Positions 34,870 through 45,308 of a DNA stretch of 64,000 nt are shown here, one piece after another; the first letter of the stretch is position 1, and each line of letters opens with the position of its first letter. Under the pieces are notes generated by a model. It did not search any database. It was not told the DNA's origin and worked only from the letters and a program-made list of their open reading frames with translations. The stretch is from NCBI GenBank assembly GCA_918797485.1, contig CAKKNE010000004.1:992001-1056000 (forward strand), read 5' to 3'. Both the position numbers and the translations under genes were made by a program. Source of the DNA: Pelagomonas calceolata (Eukaryota; Sar; Pelagophyceae; Pelagomonadales; Pelagomonadaceae).

Positions 34870-36618
34870 ATGGAGGCACCCCAGCAGGAGGGCAAAAGCC
34901 AGCGGACGCGCCGCTTGAACGACGAGCTCCATTCATTAGTACGACAAAGAAACTTAAAAGCATGCCTTGCAAAGCTAGCACAGGGCGAAAAAGATAAAAA
35001 TGTCGATGGAAGGAGTTATGCGACCGCCTGTGCCGCGTGCGGCGACGCCGGCGACGGTGCAAAGGCGTTGGAATTACTACGGACCGCGGGCGCGCGGGGA
35101 GGTAAATGCTCACCGGGCGTCGAGGCCTGCACGGCGGCCGTGAAAGCTCTGGGTGCTTCCGATGTCGACGCTGCGTTTTCACTGGTCGAAGCCATGCATC
35201 GCGCGGGCTCGTCCCACGCGCCCCATGCATGCGGCCCGCTCACGGACATCGCAAAGCCGAACCAGCGGACGCTCAACACTTTGTTGCGGGCGTGTTTGAC
35301 TGCTGGGCGCATTGACGTCGCGAAAAAGGCTTTGACACTAGTAGAGCCAGACGCCTCGTCAAAGACGTACGTGGCGGCCATGTACTGCGCCGCGCTCGAC
35401 CCAATTAACGCTAGGAAAACGCTGGGCGACGACGCCGACGCTTCGTCATTAGTGGCGGTCGCGGCCGCCGAAGCGTTACTTGGGGAAACAAAGTGCACGG
35501 AAACGGCGCGCCAGGCGTTGACCGTCGTGGGCCGCCACAACACACAAGGTATCAGGGACGACGCTAGGCGTCAAGCTTCGAACGAGGCGTTTCGCCGCCA
35601 TAGGGACGAGGAGGCGCGCCGCGAGGCGTCGGTCATCGAAGTCGTGCCGGCGTCTCGTACCGTCGAGGCGCTGAAGCGGGTGCTCTGTTGTTCCCAAAGC
35701 GAGGTGTTGTCTGGCGTCGAGCGGAGAGATGCTTTGAACCTACGATTTGGCCTCGATGAAGCCCTCTTCGCTTCGGAACGAGCCCGGGCGCCGGGCGATG
35801 GTCGGGGCGCCAAGAAGAAGCGGCGCGACGCCGTGCGTGTTGTTAGGGATGCGATCGCGAGCGATGCGCGCTTCACACCACCGATCGACGTCCTCGAGTT
35901 GGTTGATGCCACATCTATCGTCGTGGAACTGGGCAGCGGTAGTGGCGAGTGGGCCGCGGCAAAGGCCTTGCATGATCCTACGATAGCTTTGTTAGCTGTG
36001 GAGTCGCGCTGCGACCGCGCCGCATCTATTATCAAACGCAGCGTGCTCGACTCTGTAAATAACTTGTGCGTCGCGCACGGCGCCGCGGCGAACGTTTTGA
36101 ATGCGCTGGCGCCGGGCAGCGTGTCCTGTATCCACGCGAACTTTCCCGAGCCACCCTCGCAAACATGTATTGATACCGACATGCCGCACATGTTGTCTGG
36201 CGAATGTTTTTCGAGCGCGGCGCGCGCGCTGAAGCCCGGTGGGAGGTTTGTGGTTGTGAGCGACAACGAGGCCTTCGCCCGGTATTTAGTGGCGGACATT
36301 CATGAAGCCTTTGACACCGTGCGGCTGCCTTATCGAGAGGTGGCGGCCGGCCTCTACGTCGGCGCGCCTTGTGAACAGATAGGGTGGCCGTCGAAGGGCG
36401 ACTCGTATTTTGATCGGTTGTGGCGCCGCGGCGTGTCGAGGCACTCGGCGACGGCCGACCGGTACGTGATGTGTTGGGAGCGGAACGGCGCGGCCGTCGG
36501 GGCGGTCCCTGAGCGGCATGACGACGTCGTCGTCGTCGAGAAGAAGCGGAAGTCGTCGAAGGGCCTGAAGCACCTGTTGAAGAAGAAGCGCAAAAGGCGG
36601 AAGAAAGCTAGTGAGTAA
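34870..36618 (+). CDS. PPR-like repeats fused to a TrmB/Trm8-type tRNA m7G methyltransferase domain
   Basis: 582 aa, single exon. Residues 25-200 look like pentatricopeptide helix pairs (DGRSYATACAACGDAGDGAKALELLRTAG, VEACTAAVKALGASDVDAAFSLVEAM, NQRTLNTLLRACLTAGRIDVAKKAL). The C-terminal domain has VVELGSGSGEWAAAKAL (SAM motif I), LLAVESRCDRAASII and SCIHANFPEPPSQT, matching TrmB's NFPDPxxK region, then LKPGGRFVVVSDNEAFARYL. Typical role: N7-methylguanosine at tRNA position 46, here perhaps guided by PPR RNA binding in an organelle. The C-terminus is a Lys-rich tail. No organelle leader is clear. Confidence 0.78.
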   Translation: MEAPQQEGKSQRTRRLNDELHSLVRQRNLKACLAKLAQGEKDKNVDGRSYATACAACGDAGDGAKALELLRTAGARGGKCSPGVEACTAAVKALGASDVDAAFSLVEAMHRAGSSHAPHACGPLTDIAKPNQRTLNTLLRACLTAGRIDVAKKALTLVEPDASSKTYVAAMYCAALDPINARKTLGDDADASSLVAVAAAEALLGETKCTETARQALTVVGRHNTQGIRDDARRQASNEAFRRHRDEEARREASVIEVVPASRTVEALKRVLCCSQSEVLSGVERRDALNLRFGLDEALFASERARAPGDGRGAKKKRRDAVRVVRDAIASDARFTPPIDVLELVDATSIVVELGSGSGEWAAAKALHDPTIALLAVESRCDRAASIIKRSVLDSVNNLCVAHGAAANVLNALAPGSVSCIHANFPEPPSQTCIDTDMPHMLSGECFSSAARALKPGGRFVVVSDNEAFARYLVADIHEAFDTVRLPYREVAAGLYVGAPCEQIGWPSKGDSYFDRLWRRGVSRHSATADRYVMCWERNGAAVGAVPERHDDVVVVEKKRKSSKGLKHLLKKKRKRRKKASE

Positions 36619-36660
36619 TCTGTGTGTCTATGTCTTAGTAACGAGCGATCGATGCGCGCC

Positions 36661-36714
36661 CGCGGCGACGGCGTGCTGGTGGGATAGACGTACCACAACG
36701 ACGCCATCGCCGCG
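36661..36714. repeat. Hairpin repeat in a convergent 3' gap
   Basis: CGCGGCGACGGCGT (36661-36674) and ACGCCATCGCCGCG (36701-36714) pair with one mismatch around a 26-bp loop, between the stops of convergent genes (36618 and 36873). Confidence 0.65.
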
Positions 36715-36872
36715 GCGCCGCACTCGTAGGTAGAATCATACCATCGGGGACCCGATAATTACACGGACGTCAGGGGGAGATTTGTCAACTTTTGACTCCA
36801 CCGGGGCGCGTCGGCGCCGGCGACAGATAGATGTATTCGCCCGGAGGCATGGTGCGCGTCCACGACGCGCGT

Positions 36873-38738
36873 TCAGGCGTCGGGCCGCACGACGACGGTG
36901 ACCGGCGCCGGCGGCGCCCCGCGAGTCGACCCGCGCGGCCTAGAGGAGGACGGCGCCGGCGCCGGCGCCTCCTCCTGCGTCGTCCCGCCTTCCTTCCGGC
37001 GCATGTAGCCCTCGCGCCCGCGCGCGCGGCAGCCATCACATTTAGAAGCAGCTAATTTCCCGGCAAATCCGCGTAAATTCCGGAACCGCTTGCAGCCCTT
37101 GCACCACTTGAAGTAGCAGCCCGTCGACGCGTGGACCCAGGTCGCCTTGTCGCATTCCCTACAGACGTCCTTGTTTTGCTTCGGGATGACGGCGCCGCCG
37201 CGGCGGATCGGCGGCATGGGAGGGGGCGTCGCCGGCGTTACGGGCTCCTGGCCGGGGATGGTCTTCTGCGGGGTCCTCTGTCCAGAGACCACTACGGTGA
37301 CGGGCGGATTCCCTTGCCTCGGGGGAGGCGGTCGCGGCACGGGCGGCGCCCTCCCGGCATCCGCGGACGGCTGCCGCCCGCACATGACGCAGTGGCGAGC
37401 ACCCCGTGCTTTGGCTCGAGGGTAGTTCACGAGGGCATCATACGTGGGAGCCTCGCCCCGCAAGATCCGATCCAGAGGCGGCACGTCGCTCATCTGTATT
37501 GTCGACGACACAGCTCCCGCGACCGGTGAAGAACCAGCCACCGGCCGCGCGTAGGCCGGCTCCGGCGGCGGCGGCGCCTGCCTTCTGGCAGGTCGCGCGC
37601 GCCGCCGCATCGGCGCCTCCGCGAAGCCGTCGGGGTCGTCGTAGTTGCCGCCGAAGAGCGGGCCTGCGCGTGTGATCGTGACGACGGCGTCTCGCGAAAA
37701 GACCACCCGCGGCCTGCTCTCCCCCAGACGCCATCGACGCGACGCGCGAGAAGATCAACGGACGCCGTGGGCCGCACCTTCCGGGTCCTCGAAGTCCATC
37801 GCGAACGCGGGGCCGAGGCCGTCGGACGCGCTTCCGGCGGAGCCCGTACGTCTCCTAGGAGAGGGCCCGTCGAAGACGACCGGCACGCCACTGAGTCCCG
37901 CATCGAGGTCCATCAGGTGCTCAAATTCCAACCCTACAGACGCGACCGAGTCGCCCCGCAGCCGCGCGGAAGCGGGACTCGTGCCGACGGAGCTCCCTTG
38001 CGTCATTTCCAAGCCGCCCCGCTTCGCTAACTCCACCAATTCTTTGGAATCGGTCATGTTGCTCTCCACATACCTATCTAATGCCGAGTGCAGCTCGTCA
38101 TGATCTCCGAGCACGAGCAAGTCCTTGATGGCGTTCGCCTGCTGGTCATCCACCACATTCTGCTGGCGCAGCGTCGCGACGCTTCGCAGGCGGCGCACGG
38201 CGTGGCGCCCGCCGCGCGGCGGTCGAGGCGGCTTCGGGGGGCCTCGCAGCCGGAGAGCCTCCATCGACGAACTGAGTTCGGGCTGGCGCCCGCCCCAGTC
38301 GGAACCGTTTTGGCGTTCATACGTGCCATGTCTAGGACCGCTCGTCCGCCGTCGCGCGGTGCTCGGCTTATCTTCGGCTGAAGCGGCTACCGGTGGCGTA
38401 TGACTCAAAAAGTCGAGTTCGCCGCCCGTGAGTGCGGGTGGCGAGTGGCCCCAGGCGTCCTGGGAGTTCGACGCGATCGAGGCGGATCGACCGGACCGCA
38501 CGAGCTCGGCCACTACTCGCGCATCAAGATCAGGTAACATACTTGCTAACATCGTCTGGTTGAGGTCGATACTACCTCTGCGAGAGGGATCGGAGGCCGG
38601 TCTCCCGCTTGGTGAGACGCCCGCCGCGGAAAAGGCGGACTCGTCGAGGCTCCCGATCTTGTCGACGCTGTCGAGCGACCCGACCCTGTCCGCGACATCA
38701 TCCAGCGGGTCACGCTCTGCCGCTGCGACCGCCGCCAT
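36873..38738 (-). CDS. Hypothetical protein with C-terminal Cys-rich (zinc-ribbon-like) domain, two exons
   Basis: 583 aa. Exons 38738-37778 and 37663-36873; the first ATG in the frame is 38738 (MAAVAAAERDPLDD), but the frame is open about 270 bp further up, so an upstream exon is possible. The join (GTGCGG donor, CGCGCAG acceptor) gives FEDPE-GPLFGGNYDD. A Cys-rich block near the end: VCRECDKATWVHASTGCYFK, WCKGCKRFRNLRGFAG, ASKCDGCRARGREGYMRRK. Four C-x2-C pairs could bind two zinc ions; family not recognised. Elsewhere Ser/Pro/Arg-rich. Confidence 0.6.
37664..37769. mobile_element. Probable introner, CGGCGTCCCG family, in the Cys-rich gene
   Basis: In gene orientation the donor GTGCGGCC is followed by CACGGCGTCC; the interior has CGTCGATGGCGTC and GGGTGGTCTTTTCGCGAG; it ends CACGCGCAG. 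Target copies are not clear. Confidence 0.5.
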
Positions 38739-39236
38739 CTCTATTGTGTTTGTGGTCGCTGTTCTGGTGGCTCCCGGCCCGTCGGCGCGCCCCGTTTTTG
38801 TCTTTTTCACTCGGTTCAATTGCTCTTCGGTGAGGCCAGGCAAGCACTGTCTTGCCCCGCTGCTTCGCCGGTCGAGCGGGTGGGTCAAGTAGAGCTCCTT
38901 CACAGCCCGCTGGCTTGCAGTATTATCTGCCCGCCTTCTTTTGACGCCTTCGTCTTTATCGACAGAGCCTGCCGCCTCTCTCGAGGCTAGTGCGACCCCA
39001 CTAATGTTTTAATTCAAGCGACGCCTGAGGCGGTCCAAAGTGCCCCCGGGCTGCGCTGGAGAGCCGCCGGGCCACGTCTCGTGAGATACAAAGGCGAGGC
39101 AAGCAGCGCGGCGACCGACGACGCCGACGCGGCGACCAGCACTGGCAGCCGAGCGCTCGACGCCATCGCCGCGTCGGCTCGTCGGCGTGGATAAGGGACA
39201 CAAGAGATAACAAGCCGATAAAGTTAAATGAATTAC
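38739..39236. other. Intergenic or unresolved 5' region
   Basis: 498 bp between the ATG at 38738 and the stop of the HAD gene. The part to about 39010 stays open in the Cys-rich gene's frame without an ATG, so it may be a 5' exon or UTR. No other feature seen. Confidence 0.35.
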
Positions 39237-39944
39237 CTATGGCCGCGGGTACGGCGGTTTGAGTGATGGAAACAGGTGCGGCATCACTGATGGCAACTCA
39301 TAGACGTCGTTCAAATGAAAGTCCGCCTCCGGGCACTCAAACGCGTTGCCTGTGTCCCTCTCATGCTTCCCGATCAGCACCGTCGTCCAGCCCAGCGTCT
39401 TGGCCGTCCTTATATTTTTCACGCTATCGTCGATAAGCATACAAGCCAAAGGATCCGACGCGCCCGCAGCCCTCATGGCCTTCTCGAAGGCCTGGGCGGA
39501 GTGCTTCGTCTCCAGGTCGCACGTCCGCGTATCAATAATGCACGTGAAGAGGTCGTCGACGCCAACGCGCTCGAGGCATCGCTTCGCGTGTTCGGAAATG
39601 GACGCCGTGAACACGAAGCGGTCGGCCTTCGTCCGGCAGGCTGCCACGATCGACCGCATGGCCGGGTCCTCGTGAATCTCGTCCAGCGAGACGTCGTGGA
39701 CCGCGGCGAGGTACTCCTCGATGCGATCGCGCGGCAGGAGCCCTTCCGCCAACAACCCTTTCAAACACGTCCCATGTGTTTTATAAAGTTCATAAGCTTT
39801 GGCGCCGTCGACGCCCAATTCGGACTCCGTGTACTGCGCGATTTTCTGCGTCAGTCGATCTCCGGTCTTCCAGTCGTTCCGATACAGAGTGTCGTCGCAG
39901 TCGAAGAAGATGAATTTGGGGTCGGGTGGCGTGTCGGCGGCCAT
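39237..39944 (-). CDS. HAD-family pyrimidine 5'-nucleotidase-like phosphatase (SDT1/PHM8 type)
   Basis: 235 aa from ATG 39944. HAD motif I is FIFFDCDDTLYRND; the helical cap has GTCLKGLLAEGLLP, as in yeast Sdt1/Phm8 and plant homologs; motif II is FVFTASISEHAKRCLERVGV; the Lys of motif III lies in AFEKAMRAAG; motif IV is CMLIDDSVKNIRTAKTLGWTTVLIG. Likely dephosphorylates nucleotides (UMP/CMP) in the cytosol. A palindrome lies 222 bp upstream. Confidence 0.88.
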   Translation of the reverse strand: MAADTPPDPKFIFFDCDDTLYRNDWKTGDRLTQKIAQYTESELGVDGAKAYELYKTHGTCLKGLLAEGLLPRDRIEEYLAAVHDVSLDEIHEDPAMRSIVAACRTKADRFVFTASISEHAKRCLERVGVDDLFTCIIDTRTCDLETKHSAQAFEKAMRAAGASDPLACMLIDDSVKNIRTAKTLGWTTVLIGKHERDTGNAFECPEADFHLNDVYELPSVMPHLFPSLKPPYPRP

Positions 39945-40165
39945 TTTTGGCTTTGTGCGGTGCACTTTGACTGATTGCCTCGGCGACGGCGTGAATTTGG
40001 TTTAAGAGAGCACTTGCAGTGCCAGTGGTTGCTCGGCGACGGCGTGCAGCGGAGCTTTGAGCGTTGCACCGGCGGACAGCTGGCTCGCTCCTGAGGCGAG
40101 AACGGAGCAGTAGCTCTGCGAATAGTGCGAACAGCGACAGGTTCAGTCGAGAGCGCTGCAGCAGT

Positions 40166-40190
40166 CTAGCGGTTGAAAAGACACACTAGC
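40166..40190. promoter_or_regulatory. CTAGC palindrome, 222 bp upstream of the HAD gene
   Basis: TCTAGCGGTTGAAAAG then ACACACTAGC; two-base insertion relative to consensus. Confidence 0.5.
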
Positions 40191-40193
40191 AAG

Positions 40194-40243
40194 GATGTAA
40201 CTAGCCTGAGCCTGAGCCTGGACGTAACTAGCCTGAGCCTGGA
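40194..40243. repeat. Short tandem repeat GTAACTAGCCTGAGCCTGGA
   Basis: Two units, the first expanded by one GAGCCT, starting a few bases beyond the palindrome at 40166. The unit contains CTAGC and resembles the variant at 24915. The rest of 39945-40403 has no gene; GGCGACGGCGTG motifs lie near 39980 and 40031. Confidence 0.6.
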
Positions 40244-40403
40244 CTTTTTGCGCTGTCGCGTGGAAGAGAGGCGCAATTGACGGCGCCTGTTGATCTACTA
40301 CGGCGCCTACTGGGGCGGCCGGCGCGAGCGCCGCGGGAGGCGGTCCGCGCCCACGCCGTCGCCGCGACTACTCTAGGAGACCCCTTACCCAGCAGACTCA
40401 AAC

Positions 40404-41304
40404 CTAGAAGCAGTTCACCGTCACCTTGATCGTGAACTGCTCGTCGTCGTCGGGCAGCACGATGCAGAGGTAGCCGACCCTCTCGCCCGTCTGCCCGTCG
40501 GCCTTCACCTCAATATCAAATAAAGACGGCTCGCCGCCCCTTCTTTCCATCCTACCTTGAATGGGCGAGACCGAAAACCCGGGAGGCGTCTCCGGCGACC
40601 AGCCCGCGTAGAAGTCCTCGAAGCCCATGCACACGGGTTTCACGGTGATCGTTTCTAAACGAGGAATATCGGAAGCAGCGGGCATGTCTATCGAAATCTC
40701 CTGGTCGAAGCGGCCCATCTTCGCCAGCGTCGTGAGCTCGAATTTCACGCCGGCGGCCTCGGCCGTCGCGCACGTGTAGCCCCCAATCACGTCGGGATCA
40801 ACATCTAAAGCTCCCTCGACGCCCGGGTTGTTGCCGCCCGTGTTCTGCTCCTTGAGCTTGTCGAGGCCCGTGGAGCCCATGATGCCGTCGGTAAAACCGA
40901 TCTTGTTGCTGATGTCACCTGTGAGAGTCAGGTCATCTCGCATTCGTGCGAGCACACCTTCGTGAGCCTCCACGCCGTCGCCACGCCGTCACAGTCACGG
41001 GGACGTCGCGGTGATGGCGTAGAATCTCCACGCCGTCGTGCAGACGCTACGAAGGCACCATCGCGTCGATGGCGTGCTGAAGGTTGAGTTCCGCACGGGA
41101 GCAATCACCTCTCTCGTCGTCGTCGTCGTAGAAGAAGTCCGGCGTGTCCGTGCTGCTGAAGCCGCCGGACTCGGGCTTCCAGCCGGACCCGACGTCGGTC
41201 TTGATGTTCGGGTCGCTTCTTACGATTGTGGTCGCGCGGGGCGCGGCATTCGGGGAGAAGGCCGCGGCCGAGCCGAGCGCGAGCGCGAGGACGGTCTTGG
41301 CCAT
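40404..41304 (-). CDS. Predicted plastid protein of unknown function, two exons
   Basis: 253 aa in the best model: exons 41304-41097 and 40957-40404 (GTGCGG donor, GAAG acceptor). An alternative acceptor near 40967 is possible, so about ten residues at the join are uncertain. The start MAKTVLALALGSAAAFSPNAAPR is a textbook stramenopile bipartite leader: signal peptide, then Phe at the cleavage site (AAAF). The mature part (DISNKIGFTDGIMGSTGLDK; FDQEISIDMPAASDIPRLE; VGYLCIVLPDDDEQFTIKV) is beta-rich and unrecognised. Confidence 0.65.
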
Positions 41305-41635
41305 CGCTGCGGCGTGCCTGCGCGGTGTGTGGCGTTCTATATGCCGGCTCGGCGGCGTTTCGGCTGCGGCTTTTAGGGAGAGCCTCTCTCTGCCTGATCA
41401 GTGCTGCAAAACGCCGCGCGTCAAGCCAAATATCTCAATCTCGGCACGAGTGTGCACGGATGCGGGCGTTTACTGAAGCGGTGCTGTACACTGGGGTCCG
41501 TGCAATGCGGATTTAGCTCCGGCCTGCAGGCTGCGTGGCTTCAGTGACATGCGAGATCGAGCCGCAGGAACGGTAGCAGGCCCGGAGACGCGTCGTTGCA
41601 CTGCTCTGAGCGGCCTCGTATCCTTGCCTCGCATC

Positions 41636-41659
41636 GCTAGTGTCTTACAGCCCGCTAGC
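41636..41659. promoter_or_regulatory. CTAGC palindrome between divergent plastid-protein and HMG genes
   Basis: GCTAGTGTCTTAC then AGCCCGCTAGC. 332 bp from the minus-strand ATG, 226 bp from the plus-strand ATG. The rest of 41305-41884 shows no gene. Confidence 0.65.
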
Positions 41660-41884
41660 TTTGCCGCTTTTGCACTTTTGGCCCTGGTACACACGCCAGG
41701 AGCCGTTCTCAACACAGATTAATACATTCTGTAGGCTGCCACCGAGCAAATCTCGCGCCCCACAGCTCGCGAGCGCTGTTTGTGCGCTCACTGCAAAGAG
41801 CCAAAGCCAACTGTGACACCAGGGAGCGCCAGGTGCCGCCGCCGACGAACGTAGTCGTAGAGCAGCCATCAAAGATAAAACAAG

Positions 41885-42382
41885 ATGAACGCCGCCGCCA
41901 GCATGCTGCGGTCCGTGCTCAACACCTCGCGCGCGGCCCTGTCGAGCGGCGTCCCGAAGCGCCCGCCGACGTCCTACATGCTCTTCGCGAAAGCGCAGCG
42001 CGCCGCCGGCGCCGTCGACGCGTCGTTAAAGGTGCCGGAGCAGGGTAAACAGATCGGCGCGGCCTGGCGCGCGCTAGCCGACAAGAGCCCATACGAGGCC
42101 GAGAGCCTGCGGCTGCGGGAGGCCTACGCGGCCGAGGTCAAGGCCTACACGGAGACGCACGGGACACCACCCCCCTCGAAGAAGGCTTTGAAGCAGAGCC
42201 AGCCCAAGAAGAAAAGGGCCCCGTCGGCCTACGTGCTCTTCGTGAGCGACGTTTTGAAGCACGAGACCGCACCCAAACAAGTGGATAGGATGCGCGCCGT
42301 CGCCGCGAAGTGGGGCTCCATGTCCGACGCGGAGAAGGCGCCTTACCAACGCCGGGCGGCGGAGGCGAAGGCGGCGATGTAG
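41885..42382 (+). CDS. Two-HMG-box protein, probably mitochondrial (TFAM/Abf2-like)
   Basis: 165 aa. The leader (MNAAASMLRSVLNTSRAALSSG) is an amphipathic, mitochondrial-type presequence. Box A is PKRPPTSYMLFAKAQRAAG...IGAAWRALADKSPYEAESLRLREAYAAEV; box B is PKKKRAPSAYVLFVSDVLKHETA...AAKWGSMSDAEKAPYQRRAAEAKAAM. Leader plus two boxes is the layout of TFAM and yeast Abf2, which package mitochondrial DNA; a nuclear HMG protein cannot be excluded. Converges on the GH92 gene with 14 bp between stops. Confidence 0.82.
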   Translation: MNAAASMLRSVLNTSRAALSSGVPKRPPTSYMLFAKAQRAAGAVDASLKVPEQGKQIGAAWRALADKSPYEAESLRLREAYAAEVKAYTETHGTPPPSKKALKQSQPKKKRAPSAYVLFVSDVLKHETAPKQVDRMRAVAAKWGSMSDAEKAPYQRRAAEAKAAM

Positions 42383-42396
42383 TCCTAAAAACTTTA

Positions 42397-44937
42397 CTAC
42401 ACGACCCTTGACCGCCTCCCGTTCGCCCGCTTCCGCTTCGACCCTCGTCCTAATAAAAACGCCGCCAACACCCCAACAAGCGCCCAGACCGGGAATGATG
42501 AAGACGGCTGCACCGTGTCGCGGTGCGCGCGCAGCATGGGGTGGTCGCGGATCGGCGCCGGCGTCGCGACGATGTGGTGCGGCCCGCGTTCCTCAATGTC
42601 GTGGTGGACGGGCACTTCTGTGGGTGAGAAGTTGGCGCTCTCGGCGTGGTCCGACTGGCGCGCGGAGTCTTTGCGCGTGAGGCTGCCCCAGAAGGAGTCG
42701 CGCGACGACGCCAGAGAGTCGCCAGCGTCGCGCGTCTTCGTTATCAACGATCCACCTTTCACCAACTGCGAGAACGAGATCGTCTCCGCTAATTTCGCGC
42801 CGTCCAGCGCCGTCTCCACCACATCTAAGTCAGCTCGATCTTTCCGAAGAGCGGAGATCTCCAGCACCGGGCGCCCCGGCACGTGCAGCGACACCTTCTC
42901 GAACAAAGGCATACCAATCACGTAGTCCGGCGACGCCGGCGACACGGAAAACAGCCCCAATGCGGCTAATACGAACCAGGCGCCCATCTCGCCGTTGTCC
43001 TCGTCGCCGGCGTAAAAGTCGACGCCGTAGGCTCTATCTATAACTTCTCGGACGAGTTTGTCCTGGTCGTTTCTATAGCCCAACAAGCCAAGCAACCACA
43101 ACACGTGATGGCTCGGCTGGTTGTTGTGGCCGTACTGGCCCATGGCCAGCGCGCGCATCTCGCGCATCTCGTGGATCGTCTGGCCGTAGCCTGTGTGTGG
43201 GTAGTGTCTCGAGACGCCATCGACGCGACGCCTCGTTCAAGGACACTGCAAGCGACCCCCGTGATCAAACGTCGACGGCACGCGCGTCATCTGCAAAATC
43301 TTCTCCCTCAACTTCTCCTTCGAGCCATGGAGCCTCGACAACAGCTCCACGTCGAACGGCGGAAACGAGTGGTGCCAAGGCGAGCCCTCTGTATACCCAT
43401 CTCCCCACCGCGTTTCGTCGAAGCGCACGGAGAATCTCCCTGATCGACTCTTGGGCCGCATGAGGCCCGTCTGGTGATCAAAAGACTGGCGCACGGCCTC
43501 CTGGGCCCGCCGCGTCAGCTTCTCGGCGTCCTCCGGATGATGCAATAAACGCGCCGCTTGCGCCGTCGCCCAGTCGGCGTGAGCAAAGTCCAAGGTCCTA
43601 GAAACGCAATCACTGACCCCGGAGTCGTCCGGGATGTAGCCGTGCTGCTCATACACTCGAAGACCGACTTTGCCCACGGCTCCGCCCGGTGGAGCTTCTT
43701 CATAAGCGTCTCGCCGCAGCGCGTTCCAGGCCTTTTGAGCGTCATCTCCCGTCAGCACGCCCTTCACGACGGCCTCCGCCAACACGACGTCGCCGTACGT
43801 GCCGACCATACTATTACGATAGCCCGGCGAGGCCCACTTCGGTATCCAGCCCCCTTCCTCGTAGGCTTTCAGCCAGCCCCGGCAGATCCACTGTAGCGCG
43901 TCGGGATAAAGTAGAGCTAATAAGGGATAGACGGTCCGAAACGTGTCCCAAAACCCATTATCGGTTACGAGCGTGCCTGACTGGACGCCAGATCTGTAAG
44001 GCGACCAGTGGATCGGGCCATTGTCGCCGGGCTCGTCCAGACGTCGAGGAAAGGTCAATGCTCTGTAGAGTCCAGTATAAAACACCTGGAGGTCCCGTGC
44101 GGTCTTGCCCGATAGTTCCGTAGAGTCGACGGACGCCCTTGATAACAGAGAGTTCCACTCGTCCGCTCCTTCCTGTCGCACGGCGTCGTGGGGCTTGAGC
44201 TCTTCCTGCAGATTCCTCGAGGCTTGGGCCTTGCCGATGAACGACGTCGCCAGATGAACTTCCACCGTGGTAGCACCGCGGTCGTAGGAGAAGCAGAAGC
44301 AGTCCCGGCCTCTCCCCTCGAACTGCGCTGGTGTTTTTGACTCCACCCGCAGGTGGTGCGCGAAATTGGAACCAACCGCTCCTGAATGTCTGTTCGTCCG
44401 CGCGTCCACACCTCCATTACTTTGCTCGTAGCCATCATTACCACCACCTCCTAATTTGATACAGATGCGCTTTTCTAGGCGAGCCGTCGCCGGGAAGGTC
44501 ACTCGGAGAGATGCGCCATGCATCGTCGGCGACAACTCAACACGCATCCCATCGGGCGCCGTCCGGAAATCTAGGACATGCGGCAAGACCGTAGCTGCTC
44601 GAGGTTCAAAAAAACCGGTAGGATTCGACGCGAAGCCGCCCATCTGGGGACCGACCATGAACCAGCCGTAGTCGCCGATCCACGGGCTCGGTTGATGGGT
44701 ACATCGTATCCATTTAAATTCATGATCATTACCATTGAACCACCAGGCGCTTCGGCCGTCGTTCGTCTGGAGGGCCCAGTGATTAAATCCCCAGGGCCGG
44801 CCTACCAACGGCAGCGTGTTGCCCGTGCTGAAGACGTCGCCTCTGGTGAAGGAACCAGCTAGCAGGTTGACGTAGTCCACGGGTTGCTCTATGGCTTGTG
44901 TTATTGTGAGTGCTGCGGCGACGAGCGGCAGCCGCAT
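42397..44937 (-). CDS. GH92 alpha-mannosidase, membrane-anchored, two exons
   Basis: Calcium-dependent exo-alpha-mannosidase family. Exons 44937-43257 and 43190-42397, 824 aa. Signal peptide MRLPLVAAALTITQAIEQ; the GH92 start is VDYVNLLAGSFTRGDVFSTGNTLPLVGRPWG. The catalytic half has GFWDTFRTVYPLLALLYPD, GWIPKWASPGYRNSMVGTYGDVVLAEA, then (across the intron) FDHGG-YGQTIHEMREM and GQYGHNNQPSHHVLWLLGL, YAGDEDNGEMGAWFVLAALG; all are GH92 landmarks. The C-terminus has one membrane span (FPVWALVGVLAAFLLG) and a basic tail, suggesting secretory or vacuolar membrane. The 66-nt intron is GTCGCT...CACACAG. Confidence 0.93.
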
Positions 44938-45108
44938 GGCGCTCGTCTACGAGGCCGCGGCGCCGACAGCTATGTTGGCACGGTGCGCAGCTTGTGGATG
45001 ACAGTCTGCCGCGACGCAGCGCTGCAGAGGCGTCTCTTCTTGCACGTTGCAATGCCACGCGCACGAGACGGCAGCTTTTTCACGCCGCGAGGACGATTAG
45101 AAAATCGG

Positions 45109-45132
45109 GCTAGCGTTGTGTAAGACACTAGC
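45109..45132. promoter_or_regulatory. CTAGC palindrome between divergent GH92 and sulfotransferase genes
   Basis: GCTAGCGTTGTG then TAAGACACTAGC. 172 bp from the GH92 ATG and 177 bp from the sulfotransferase ATG: almost exactly centred. Confidence 0.7.
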
Positions 45133-45308
45133 CGGCTTTTTGCTCGGAGCTGCTGCAGCCACTGCAACTCGTACCCATCATTCCCGCAATCGTGCGCCCG
45201 TCTCGGAGTTGCGCGACGACCTACTGACTCGACGCAGACGCGTGCAACCACTCATCGTTGCAACGGTGACGAGCACAGGGCAACTGGCCAGCTCGACGTC
45301 ATCGAGAA

